Shown here piece after piece: positions 54,204-64,000 of a DNA stretch of 64,000 nt. Both the position numbers and the translations under genes were made by a program. A model generated the notes under the pieces. That model saw only the letters and a program-made list of their open reading frames with translations, did no database searches and was not told the origin of the DNA. The DNA comes from Escallonia rubra (lineage: Eukaryota > Streptophyta > Magnoliopsida > Escalloniales > Escalloniaceae): contig JAVXUO010001888.1 of the NCBI GenBank assembly GCA_033065855.1, positions 1-64,000 of the forward strand, read 5' to 3'. Position 1 is the stretch's first letter, and each line of letters starts with the position of its first letter.

Positions 54204-54986
54204 AGTTTCTAATTTCTACATAATGGAACACCCCGCTTTACCAAATAACAAATGCAACAAGTATAAAGAATATTTTCAAATCTAGATCCGATTGTTCTAA
54301 GAGCTTTAGATGGCACAGGACCATAACGATATATCAAGCTGAAACCGTAGGGAATCTGAGCTTCATGAGTCACCCAAGAGTCGCACATGAGGAGAGACCC
54401 AACATAGACAAAGAATTCACAACGGGGCGCCTTCTATGCGTTCACAAATAGTATGCACAAAAGGGCACAAAGGTTCTGAGGGACGAAATGCCAAACACTA
54501 GCAGGTTAGAGTCAAACCGAGACCATGAGAACTAGCTCCAATACTATGTCAACCCCAACTTTTTCTCTTGTGAAGCCCTATTTATTAATTTTTCGTTGAT
54601 TTAATTAGAAATTCAAGAGACATATACGAGTATAGGTACACATTACTTGCAAAGCGAAATCAAATACCAAACAACAATATAGATTACAGATAAAACTAGC
54701 ATCTAGTGGTTGATAATCTATCAAAACCTAAACAAATCAGCACCCTTCAGAAACCCCTAATTGAGAATGCATACCTTTATGGGCATTCGGCGAAAGAGAT
54801 GTGTGTGCTAAGTTTAGGTGCTCTAAAGAACCGATTGTTCGGCAAAGAAGCTGTTAGCCAAAGGTGGGGGTTCGACGAAGGAGATGTTTAGCGTCGACGT
54901 GAAGACGGGTGCCGTTGGGGGTTTGCTAGAGGTGGGTTGCCGTAGAGAAGTCGCCGGAGTAAGAACGCCGATGGTGGGAGAATTGT

Positions 54987-55025
<39 letters not shown>

Positions 55026-55316
55026 GGGAGAAAAAAAAGAAAGAAAAAAGGACCTAGATTTAAGCAGGACTTTTAGCGACGGGAACATTCTGTCGCTTAA
55101 ATATTTTTCAAAAAATCATCGAAAATTATTAAATTCTCTGAGATATTTAGTGACGGTTGTTGGCAGATCGGAGGTTGGCGCTTGATCCTAACAACGGTTT
55201 TACCCGTCGGTCAAAAACCATCGGCAAAGACGAATTTTTGCCGATGGTTGTTTCCGCCGCTGAAAGTTCTTTTAGTAACAGAATTTCCGTCGCTAAATCT
55301 ACCTTTTCTTGTAGTG
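54204..55316 (-). mobile_element. CACTA 5'-end fragment (third CACTA terminus)
   Basis: The stretch ends at 55316 with TTTTCTTGTAGTG, preceded by TAGCGACGG-type repeats (55065-55300), a (GA)n leader (54990-55022) and a GC-rich exon-like block (54890-54985) like that near 49880-49940. No left end of its own was found; it may be the 5' end of CACTA1 or a truncated relative. 54207-54880 shows no supportable gene. Confidence 0.65.
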
Positions 55317-56839
55317 AATTCAAATGTGTAGTCATCTTATGTAGTTATCTTATCCTATGTACAAATTTCAAATGTAGATAGACTATATATATAGACTATT
55401 GTGTACAACAATAGTTTATGAGAATACAAAATCAATTTTCTATTCTACTTTAACAGTACACAATCACAAGATACACACCCTCTCTCTTCCCATTAGATGG
55501 TGTTCTCTCTCTCTCTCTCAATGTTGGTTTCCAGCTACACCACTCCTGAATTTCTTCCTTTGCCAAGACAATCTGAGGTTATCTTCTCATTTGGATTTTG
55601 TAGAGGGCCATCATATCCCTGGGTACAGCTTTGAAGCACCATAATACAAATGGCTTTTCTAATGAAAAAGCAAGTGCAAGTTTTTGATTTATGGAAATGG
55701 AAGAGCAAGTCATAAAGTTATGATTGGATTTTGTAGAGTTTCTCGTCGATACAATTTTGGGGACACCACCATTACTGAACCTTTATTACCAATCTGTCAA
55801 TTCAACTGGTGGAATACACATCTCTTCAATCGGTTGCTAGTATGTCCAATTAGGAAATGTTTCAATTTTCAAGCAAAACAACATGAATCAGATCAACTCA
55901 TTGGTTGTTCAGCAATTCATAACTACGGTTACCTCACTGGATAATCGCGTTGACGAACAATGATATAAGACATGATTTTCATCCCAGATTTGTGGTTGAG
56001 CAACACAAACAAAAAAAAAGGGTGCTCCCGATGAGAGAAATCTGCTACAATTTCAGATTATTAATACTTTCGAATTTTTGAATGGAATTTATTTGAGATG
56101 AAACCCCATGTGTACTGGTTGGATATCCACCCGGTTAGTAATTTTTAGATTGAAGTATTTGTCGTAATTTCTGTACACTTCTGCCCTAAAAACTTTCTTA
56201 GTGTTTGTGATAATCTTTGTATGATATATTACCCATCATATTCATATATAGTGAAGTGTTAACCCGGATTCCCACAAAAGAAAATCATTTTTTCAGTACT
56301 TGTTTCTTCTTCTTTGTGGGTTCCATAAAGTATGTTAACAATTTTCTAGTGAGGCTGGTATGTGTATGTGAGTTTATGTAGCTTGTGAAAAATTGGCAAA
56401 AATGGCTGCGCATAAGTCAAGTCCAGGATGGTGGAGATGGTGGTTGGTGAAAATGAAAGAGTACACGGGGGAGATTAAGAGAACAAAGAGAAAGAGGAAC
56501 AGAAATGGTAATTCAATGATGGTTGAAATTTGTAGGCGGGCTGTTTAAATTTGACAAAATTTGAATTTTAAATTTTCATTAACCATGGTAAACTATGTTA
56601 TGATTTACTATTAATCATGAGAAATATCTTAGCATTTGACAATCTTGCTTAGTTAAAAAATGTAAGTGGTAGTCTAATACCACTTAAGACGATGACGTAG
56701 TATTAGACAATCAATGAATATTTTCTCGGCTTTGATTGTGACTTTTGCTTATGTCTTGGAGTAGGAAAGTATGGCAGAACGAAGGGATTTAGGGAAAAGG
56801 TAAAGGAATGATTCATTCCGCACCATGAACGTCTACGCT
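55317..56839. other. Intergenic DNA, no gene supported
   Basis: Mixed AT-rich sequence with a (CT)n run at about 55506-55520. Open frames of 60-86 codons (for example 55684-55944) show no recognisable domain, signal peptide or splice context. No RNA gene was recognised. Confidence 0.55.
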
Positions 56840-58240
56840 GGTTGAGAATAGAACTTATACGTGGTTCCTGGATTTAGCTTCCACCAAAAGCTCCAATTAG
56901 TATTTGTTTTAAGTGCTCAAATAGACGAAAGCGTAGTCTGGATAACGCCTATATTCCTTTGGTAGGTCAAATTATTTATTTAATTTGTATTCTTTAAACA
57001 ATTGAATTGTTTGATTTAATTTCCATGAAACGTTTAGTGATGAACATTTAAGGGCCATCTTGGGATAGTGCAATCAATGGCTTGAGCTTGTTAGCATACT
57101 TTTCTTTCATCAAATGATTTGTGAAGCTCAAATAAAGATTTTCCACCATGAAATTAATCGAAGTTCATAAGAAACAACAACAATAGTCCATCTTTATTCC
57201 ATACAGATAGATACTAAAAGGAAGGGAGGGCGGATCAAACTTTAGAACGAGGAAGTAGCTCAAAAACAAGGAAAACAAACTAGGGACCAGGAGCCTTTGA
57301 ACATGAAAGTAGGGGAAGCGCGCCGTCGATTCTAACACTTGGAATATTTTTGCGCCAAAGGCGTGGCGACTTGGGACGTGCATTATGGGTTAACCAGATT
57401 GAAATAGTTGAACTATGACCGTTGAATACTCGTTTACGTGTCACGAGAACGAATCCAAGAACGGTCAAAAGTGCGTAGACAGGATGGGCTAGCAACAACT
57501 TATTTACTGGATATCCTTAGCAGCAAATTTTATCTTAGCCTGAAGAATTAGATTTGGAGAATTAAGTTTGACCAAAAGAATTATCAAAATATCCTCACAT
57601 ATAAACAGACATTAAATGCTCCACTTCAATTTGAATACACAATATGGTAGTTTTGCCACACTAAACTACTTTAATCCCTTTCTATATATCCAAGCACCTT
57701 CAACAACTTTTAATCTATTATGTTTAAAATAGATTAAAGCTTATTTCAGAAATTGATTCAGGTTTAATTAAAATATACTTTTGAGGATCAATCACAAATG
57801 GCTCTTAATTACATGATTCCTCGAATTAGCTTCCATCGAGAGCTCTAATCAGAATCTGTTTTAAGTGATCAAGCAGAGGAAAGCGTTCTGGATGATGCGT
57901 ATTGGTCTTCTCTTCAATTTACTTTGTATTGATTCCAAGTGAAACGTTTAGTGAGAAACATTCGAGCAACATCTTGGGATAGTACAATAACTGGATTGAG
58001 GGTGGCAGCATACTTTTCTTTCCTCAAAATAAATTGTGAAGCTCAAACAAGCATTTTCCCCAATCAGATTGATCAAACTTCATAAGAAACAACTAATAGT
58101 AAAAGTCCATTATTCCATACAGATATACAACCCCCACTGCAACAGGAAAGGGGGAATCTTACTTCAGAACGAGGAAGTAGCTCATAAACAAGGAAAGATA
58201 CAAGCAACCATGAGCTTTTGGTGATGGACTAGGACTAACG
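56840..58240. repeat. Diverged tandem duplication of about 950-bp period
   Basis: 56846-57260 and 57800-58200 are similar in order: TTAGCTTCCA.C.A.AGCTC, then AAACGTTTAGTGA, ATCTTGGGATAGT.CAAT, AGCATACTTTTCTTTC and TTCATAAGAAACAAC, then TTATTCCATACAGATA. The right unit overlaps the last exon and 3' flank of the peptide gene at 58159-59177. The left unit covers the corresponding part of a degenerate neighbour. 57500-57795 is AT-rich spacer. Confidence 0.75.
57177..57380 (-). pseudogene. Degenerate copy of the secreted-peptide last exon
   Basis: One minus frame retains LFLSYFLVLKF, matching the end of the 58159-58283 exon. The more upstream part (SPRLWRKNIPSVRIDG) matches SPSRKLPSIQAG in a different frame. 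The two matching parts are thus split by a frameshift, and no signal-peptide exon was found upstream. It is probably a dead tandem copy, though an alternative gene structure cannot be excluded. Confidence 0.35.
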
Positions 58241-59177
58241 CCCGCCTGAATGCTAGGCAACTTTCTACTGGGACTCCGACTGCCTGCAGTAATTATCAGC
58301 ATGCTTAAGTACACGTTTCTAATTTGAACATGAAAGCTTTGAAAAGGAACAATTTTACCAGCACGTAGCTTTTATATCATGCTAATTTTTATCTTGGACA
58401 TGTATAAAATAGTTGGTCCGGAGCCTATGTCGCCAACCTGGACCACCGTAGCTGCCAGTGTCTCGCTAGGTGCAGACCAGATGTCCGCAACCGGCTCACT
58501 CGAATTTCTTGGCGATCAAGGAACATCACTCTGCACCCTGATCTCTGTTGAACCGAGACTCAGCGCCACCAGGAACATTAGTCCATCAGGACTCAGGAGA
58601 CAGTGCCAGAGTGGACCACGATCGAAACTCTGAGTCCCACTAGAAGAGGGCTACCTAGCTAGAGTAGCTTTTCCTAACCCTAGCCAACTTAGATCAGTCT
58701 ACATTTACAAGTAGTGGAGACGACAAATGTTCAGACACGCTAACGCACATACTCGTTTTGACTTGGGCATCAAGTGTTTTTATGTCTAGTAAGTTGTATG
58801 TATGAAAACATCCCACTAAAAATGAAAAAAGCTGTAAGAGCTAGACCCAGAAGGCTTATGTCTTGAAATATAGTTTAATATTTTCTTGACGTTAGATTTA
58901 TATCTCAACAGTATGATTCCCGACCCGATCTTCTCCGTCAACCGTGTCCATCAATATCCACTCCAGACAATGGTGCTTAATATGCATGTTCAATTTACAA
59001 GACAAGATACTGGTGAAGGAAAGTTGCATTCCAAACATGATACAAAATAAACTTACAGGGTCCGGGACTTGTTTCTGTGGGTGATGAATTGTTATGTAGC
59101 GACGCAGATTCCGTTGGTGTAAAGATGATGGTTATTAGCAACAGAACGAAGAGGACAAGAGACACCCTGCTTGCCAT
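58159..59177 (-). CDS. Candidate small secreted peptide precursor (two exons)
   Basis: Exon 1 (59177-59057) encodes MASRVSLVLFVLLLITIIFT followed by PTESA, a clear signal peptide, and about 15 more residues. It ends at a consensus donor CT|GTAAGTTT in phase 1. An acceptor ACTGCAG before 58283 leads into an exon (58283-58159) in the matching phase that closes with TAA, giving 81 residues. The mature part is Ser/Pro-rich (AGVSPSPSPKAHG) with a hydrophobic C-terminal tail (CLYLSLFMSYFLVLK), so a signalling peptide or a small arabinogalactan-type peptide are both possible. No known peptide family was identified with confidence. The join over about 770 bp is inferred from phase and splice consensus only. 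It is the only plausible host gene seen in the right part. Confidence 0.45.
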
Positions 59178-60430
59178 TTGGTATTCCTTGGTCTAAGATG
59201 ATCATAATGTAGGATTCTACCCTTCTGCCTTTGTCTTATAATGTTTTTGCTTTAACTTAGAAGTATGAAAATTCAACTCAGGTGCTAGTTTTTCCACGCA
59301 ATAAATGAGGTGAAGGCACCAGGCTTAGCCGAGTCTTGGCCTTTGCCCAGGCTCAGACAAGTCAAGGCGTGTAAGGTGGGAAATGAAGACATCGTATGCG
59401 AATGAAATGCTCCAAAAGACCTGTTATAGAGTTGCTGTAAACTGCTTAAACTAGAGGACTGTGTGCATCAGCATCTGTGTCATAAGATAAATAAGGATCA
59501 ACGCTTTCTTCTGGTTGTATTATTGGCTCCCTAGAGCTCCCCTTGATGAACATGGCCCTTAAATTATACACGATCCAACAAGTGGCTTTCACGACTGAGT
59601 TGCTGCTATGATCGAAGGAAGGGAATGGATGCTCTATAGACCTTGCTCCTTGTCCATGAAGGAACCAAGAGGATTCCTTCTTTGGTGCTCTTCGCCTTAA
59701 TGCTAGTAGCCCTAATTGAATAAGATCGTCACATACTGCAAACGGGTTTGGAAGTTCGCAAAATTCCAATAGGAATTTTACTATAAACGGCTGTAACCCT
59801 TATTTGGGCTAAAAGAGTTGGGACTCTTGTTTTTGTGTCTTCTCACCCTCTATAAACAAAGGCACGGTCAATCAAATACTTGCAACAAATTATCTCTTTC
59901 TTTGTAAATCTGTTCTTTACTGTATACTTTGTGATATTGATTTTGTGGGCAATTCATTGGATTGGTTCACAATTGTTTTGGTAGTCGTGCTATCAGAAGA
60001 GACGTCACAACGAGTTTTTAGGCTAAGTCATGGATCGTTGTTTCTCGTTAGGACCTACATGTAAGCAGCTAAGAGCGATTTGTTTCATTCTTGTCTCTTA
60101 CATGCTAATGGCTCTGTCACATTACTTATTCAGTTTTGCGATATATAAACACACACATTGACAAATGGCCACTGTCACGTTACTTTTAAGTTTTGCGATA
60201 CACACATATACACATACACAGGTGTGTAGGTGTATGTGTCCCTCTGTGTGTGTGTGTGTGTGGGTACAAACATATTTAATAAGACCATCGAGTTCCGCTT
60301 TGACAATCGATTGATACTTATCACAAAAGTTATTTTTTTTTTATTTTATGTTTTCCTTTTTTCTGTAATGCTTTGATGAACAAGTTCTGAATTTAATATT
60401 TTAAAGTTTTCATATTTTATATAGACTTGA
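59178..60430. other. Intergenic DNA with LTR-like and microsatellite stretches
   Basis: 59800-60010 resembles an LTR core (CCCTCTATAAACAAAGG, then AATCAAATACTTGCAACAAATT, then a weak TATCAGAAG), but no partner LTR or retroelement protein is present. A 59-bp near-duplicate (CTGTCAC.TTACTT...TTTTGCGATA) lies at 60113 and 60172, and (GT)n at about 60245-60262. A 107-codon minus frame at 59446-59769 has no recognisable domain. Confidence 0.4.
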
Positions 60431-63400
60431 ACCTTTGGAGAGCCATCAATGTTTTTTAATGTCTTTTTCTGCCCCCCCCCCCCCCCCCCCCCCCAAGCAT
60501 GAAAAAGGCTTGAAGCCTTACCTTCTCTATACCGACGATATTCATCGGGTTGTACATGTAGGACTGTGGTTTTGTTGTGACAGGAGGTGGTGGGTGTGGT
60601 CAGTAGCGGTCTACAGGGTACCAAGGCAGGTAGCTAGCTTTCCACCCCACCGCTTAGTCCATCAACCACCTCTAGCAAAGGCCAATCTGAAATCTTACAT
60701 CTTTCTGTTGGACAATCTCAACCCCTCTTCCAATGTCATCTCTCTGTACCTATTTTTCTTCTTATGTATCTTCATCTTCCTTTAGTTTTTGGTTTTTTCA
60801 TGAATTAATTTTATATACCCGGCCACTAGTCATCACCATTAAGCATCAACCATCTGCAGGACTCGGTTCACCATTTTTTCAGCCTCAGTGATAATTTCAT
60901 TCTGGCCACGGTGGGTTTCAATAGTTTCGTTGTCAAAGTGAGTGTGGTGTCTGTCAATTTTTATGATAAGAAGTTAGTCATGGTAAGTAGCCTGGGAAGA
61001 ATGTGTTTTTACCATTGTGGTTTATATACATCGTGTACGGGATATAATGGTGTATTGAAAAAGATTAGGTTGAATGGTAGAAAGGAGCCCAATCTTCAAG
61101 TCCTTATGGTACATGAAAAAGCGGGAAAATAAATTGACGTAAAAAAAAAATAGTTGCTTGCGAATTCAATCACAGGTCTATAGCAGGTTTACAAAATGAC
61201 TATTAATAAAATTGTCGGAATATTTCACTTGAGTCCATTTGACCATACCAAGATCGTACCAATATAGTGGGTCTAGTAAGCAATTATATTTTGATTATTC
61301 GAGTTAAAATTTTCCTTTGGATAAGTGCCTACCTTGTGCTTCCTTTTTGCTGTTGCAAAGTTGTATTGGAAGAATTGGACGGCAACAGGTGGACACGTGT
61401 CCCCCTGTGCTCCTTGCTGTCTCCGCTACTGGGTGTTGTGAGAGTTGTTATAAAATTTGTAAAATGGTGTAAATTAAAGAATCCATAAAGTCATGACGTG
61501 CGCTTTGTCCTTACCAATATCTGCTCCATATTACTTCAACGGCACAAATTTGTCTTCTTGGATAAACATACCACCTTTGGTCAAAATTAGTATAGAACAA
61601 CCAGCGGAGAAAGTTCATTAACTTCGAGGAAAGGCAGGAGACTTATTTCTACCGCACCAAGCGATAGATGTTTAGTCAGTTGAAAACAGTCATTAAGCCA
61701 TTAAAAGTCTTAGCTTGGTGAATGAAATTTGTCAAAAATAAAATAATGATCACAAGCCTTAAAAAGAAATCCAAGATTGACCAAATCTAAAAAAGTAGGT
61801 TCAGAGCGCTTTCTGGAAATGATGTCCGAGCTGGCCCCAAACGCATGCATTTGTTTGCAATGCGGTGTCTCACGTGTTAGCCCATGTCTTCCACACTATA
61901 TACTAGCCAATGGACCGTGCATGTAATTTGGTCGGATTGAGGTGCAGTCTGGGTTTCTCGTCAATCACATATTATAAAATAATCGATAATATTTTAAATT
62001 ATAAAAAAAATAAAAATAAAATGACTTTCACATATGTAATGGAGCATATATACATTATAAATCATCATAATCGACATCAATTATGACATAGATTTCATGA
62101 ATCAACTAAACATCTACTTAAGATGGTTAGAATTATATTGATAACAATTTTATAAATAGTGAAAATGTATATCATTTTAGTGTATCACTAAGCTAATAGA
62201 TCGTATCAACGTACCTAAAACTACCATCAAAGTAAAAATATATTTAGTTTTCACTAACATGTTAATTTTCAAGTTCCTTATATATCCTCCTTTAATTTTT
62301 ATATATCAGAATATAGTAAATATCATTCGCATACTCATATCAGAATGGCCTAATACATTGTGAGTGAGGCTATTCACACCCAAACGGAGAAAACAAAATT
62401 AGTATGTATTTTCAAATATAATATTTTACGGAGTACTATGTAATTTGAGTAAAAGAAATGTCAAACAGAGTTTTTGTTCATGCCTATCTTATCGTACTTA
62501 CAAATATACAAAAACAGAAAACCAATACTTTGTTTCTTATGATTTTTTATTGGCTTTAAGTTAAGATTTGTGAAATATAGTGGGTAAGACATAAGTAGAA
62601 AGTTATAGTTATATTACATTTTCCATAAAGTTTTGCAATCGTTCAAAAAAAAATTTTTACACTCAAAATTATTAATAATGTTAATGTTAAAATATACAGA
62701 TTGAATACTGAATTTCAAAATGCAAAAATATATATTTGTACGGAAAGAGACAGTAGAGAACCATTCAGAATAAGGTCACACATGCCATCACTGACACGTG
62801 TAACCAAGTTCAAAAAAATAAGATCACGATCTCTTACTCATCCCACTGAGTTAGCCCACGTTCTAATCTACGTGGGTAAGTCAGAAACATAAAAGTCACA
62901 TACGCTGTGATATGGCTCCCCAGAATAGGTATTTAATTATAGCCAACATATAAGAAATACATCAGCACGTTAACTAAATAGGATTCACAAGTTCCTTACG
63001 TTTAGCAACCAACTAATGAATGCCACTCATAAGCCATACGAAGGAATGCGGCGGAAACAGAAATGGTGGAAAAAATAGATGGCGGAAGTACAAGAATAGG
63101 ACATGTTACGATCCATCATAAATATACGAGTATTTTACATGACCGCTATAGTTGACATGTCACGAGGGTAAATGAACCAATTTAACGTGTTCAAAATGTT
63201 GGACCAAAAATTATTCCATAAGAAATCAACTCTTGTTGGGCGGATTTTATATTCATGAAAGTTCCAAAAGTCCAAATGCTGGATGAAAGAAGAGAAATTC
63301 TCAAAAGAATGGCGTGTGGCAATTCATTGGTCAATGACTATAAGCTGCCTAACAAGAACAAGCAGGTAGAATGAATATATACAAAGGCTGCCTAGTAGTG

Positions 63401-64000
63401 AAATTTTATACACGTATGTGGAACCCATGAAAACCACAAAGTCTTAGATGGCTGAATGTGTTGAACAGCTAGAAAAGAGAAGGTTGGCTATCATGATATG
63501 AAATGAGTATATATGAGTACATGATGACTCTCAGTTTCTTGTATATAGAACCATGTGACAGTAGCAGATGCTCAAATCATGCATACTTCACCATCCAAAG
63601 AAAGAGCTGACGGGATCTTAAAAGAATTCAGAAAAGGTGTATCATGCCGCCGACGAACAAATAATCCCAGAGTAAGAAACAAACGTACAGAGAATCTAAT
63701 CCACACTGATTATCGACGGACATAATCCACTGGGCTTAGATAAATCGAGACCATGAAATCTCAAATTTACAATAAAAACCAACCTTCACGAAATAAGTTC
63801 GAACAAATCCATTTATAAGTCAATAATTGAAGGGATTCTTTCTTATAACATACGACCGATTGGTCCAACACTGATTTGGATTTCAAAGGTAATAAATTCT
63901 TACCTTCAATCACGCAGTTTAAATTAAAGTCTTTATCTTCCCAATCAAATTGTATCAAAAGCCTCAAAGTGACGATCAAAATCTTAAAAGCTCTCTTCTT
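60431..64000. other. Noncoding or unassigned DNA to the window end
   Basis: A poly-C tract occupies about 60472-60494. The remaining sequence is AT-rich (extreme at 61970-62700), with no convincing gene on either strand. Small sites seen: an inverted repeat CCCACGT...ACGTGGG at 62855-62876 with G-box-like arms, a CACGTG at about 61872, and a TATACTAGCC...CCGTGCATG at about 61900-61925 that weakly resembles a Helitron 3' end. None is enough to call a feature of its own. Confidence 0.5.

Noticed and set aside
59446..59769. 107-codon minus-strand frame
   Set aside because: It has no recognisable domain, signal or splice context; chance length in a low-GC region cannot be excluded.
60435..60785. 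116-codon frame across the poly-C tract
   Set aside because: It depends on the homopolymer and has no domain.
61895..61930. Helitron 3' end near TATACTAGCC
   Set aside because: The hairpin is poor and no matching family copy is seen in the window.

Overview
This window is repeat-dominated nuclear DNA of a flowering plant, probably a eudicot. Nearly all recognisable coding capacity belongs to DNA transposons of plant families: Mutator-like elements (MULEs) with FAR1-type transposases, CACTA (En/Spm) elements, Helitrons, a Stowaway-type MITE and two Pack-MULE-like gene-capturing elements. Genes have GT-AG introns, intergenic DNA is very AT-rich, and there are long TA, GA and poly-C microsatellites. 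No rRNA, tRNA or CRISPR array was seen. The species cannot be named from the sequence alone.

Layout. 1-8928: a MULE (MULE1), possibly cut at its left end by the window edge, with long inverted termini. It holds an intact FAR1-like transposase (+) and a convergent gene (-) encoding a plant mobile domain (PMD) joined to a Ulp1-like cysteine protease; that gene is one base out of frame at a poly-A run. 8929-10640: a possible promoter and exon, G-rich DNA, a perfect 31-bp palindrome and microsatellites. 10640-21645: AT-rich Helitron-like elements stacked head to tail. 21734-23109: a Pack-MULE-like element with F-box, LEA_2 and DnaJ gene scraps. 23110-30869: noncoding DNA with small duplications, an LTR-like stretch, and a Helitron/Stowaway/Helitron nest.

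30870-50363: a large CACTA element with an apparently intact two-gene set on the minus strand, a TNP2-type transposase (45994-42336) and a Transposase_24/TNPA-like protein (33198-31515). A second, apparently young MULE (MULE2, 33320-42223, perfect 194-bp terminal repeats) sits in a TA microsatellite between these two genes. The CACTA 5' flank also holds a fold-back, AATTAGGG-like repeats and a Pack-MULE with a dioxygenase scrap. A 3.1-kb CACTA derivative with a 3-bp target duplication follows (51067-54203), then another CACTA 5' end (to 55316). 55317-64000 is mostly noncoding; the only plausible host gene is a two-exon small secreted-peptide candidate (58159-59177) with a degenerate neighbouring copy.

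How the genes work together. MULE1 and MULE2 have unrelated termini but the same cassette: transposase on one strand, PMD-Ulp1 on the other, facing each other across a tandem-repeat array. MULE2 additionally carries a complete 125-residue B3-domain gene and about 28 copies of one palindromic motif placed in both ends, in front of the B3 gene and in a 15-copy array behind it. This looks like a transposon carrying its own DNA-binding regulator together with many candidate binding sites, and is the most interesting system in the window. Its function is inferred, not shown.
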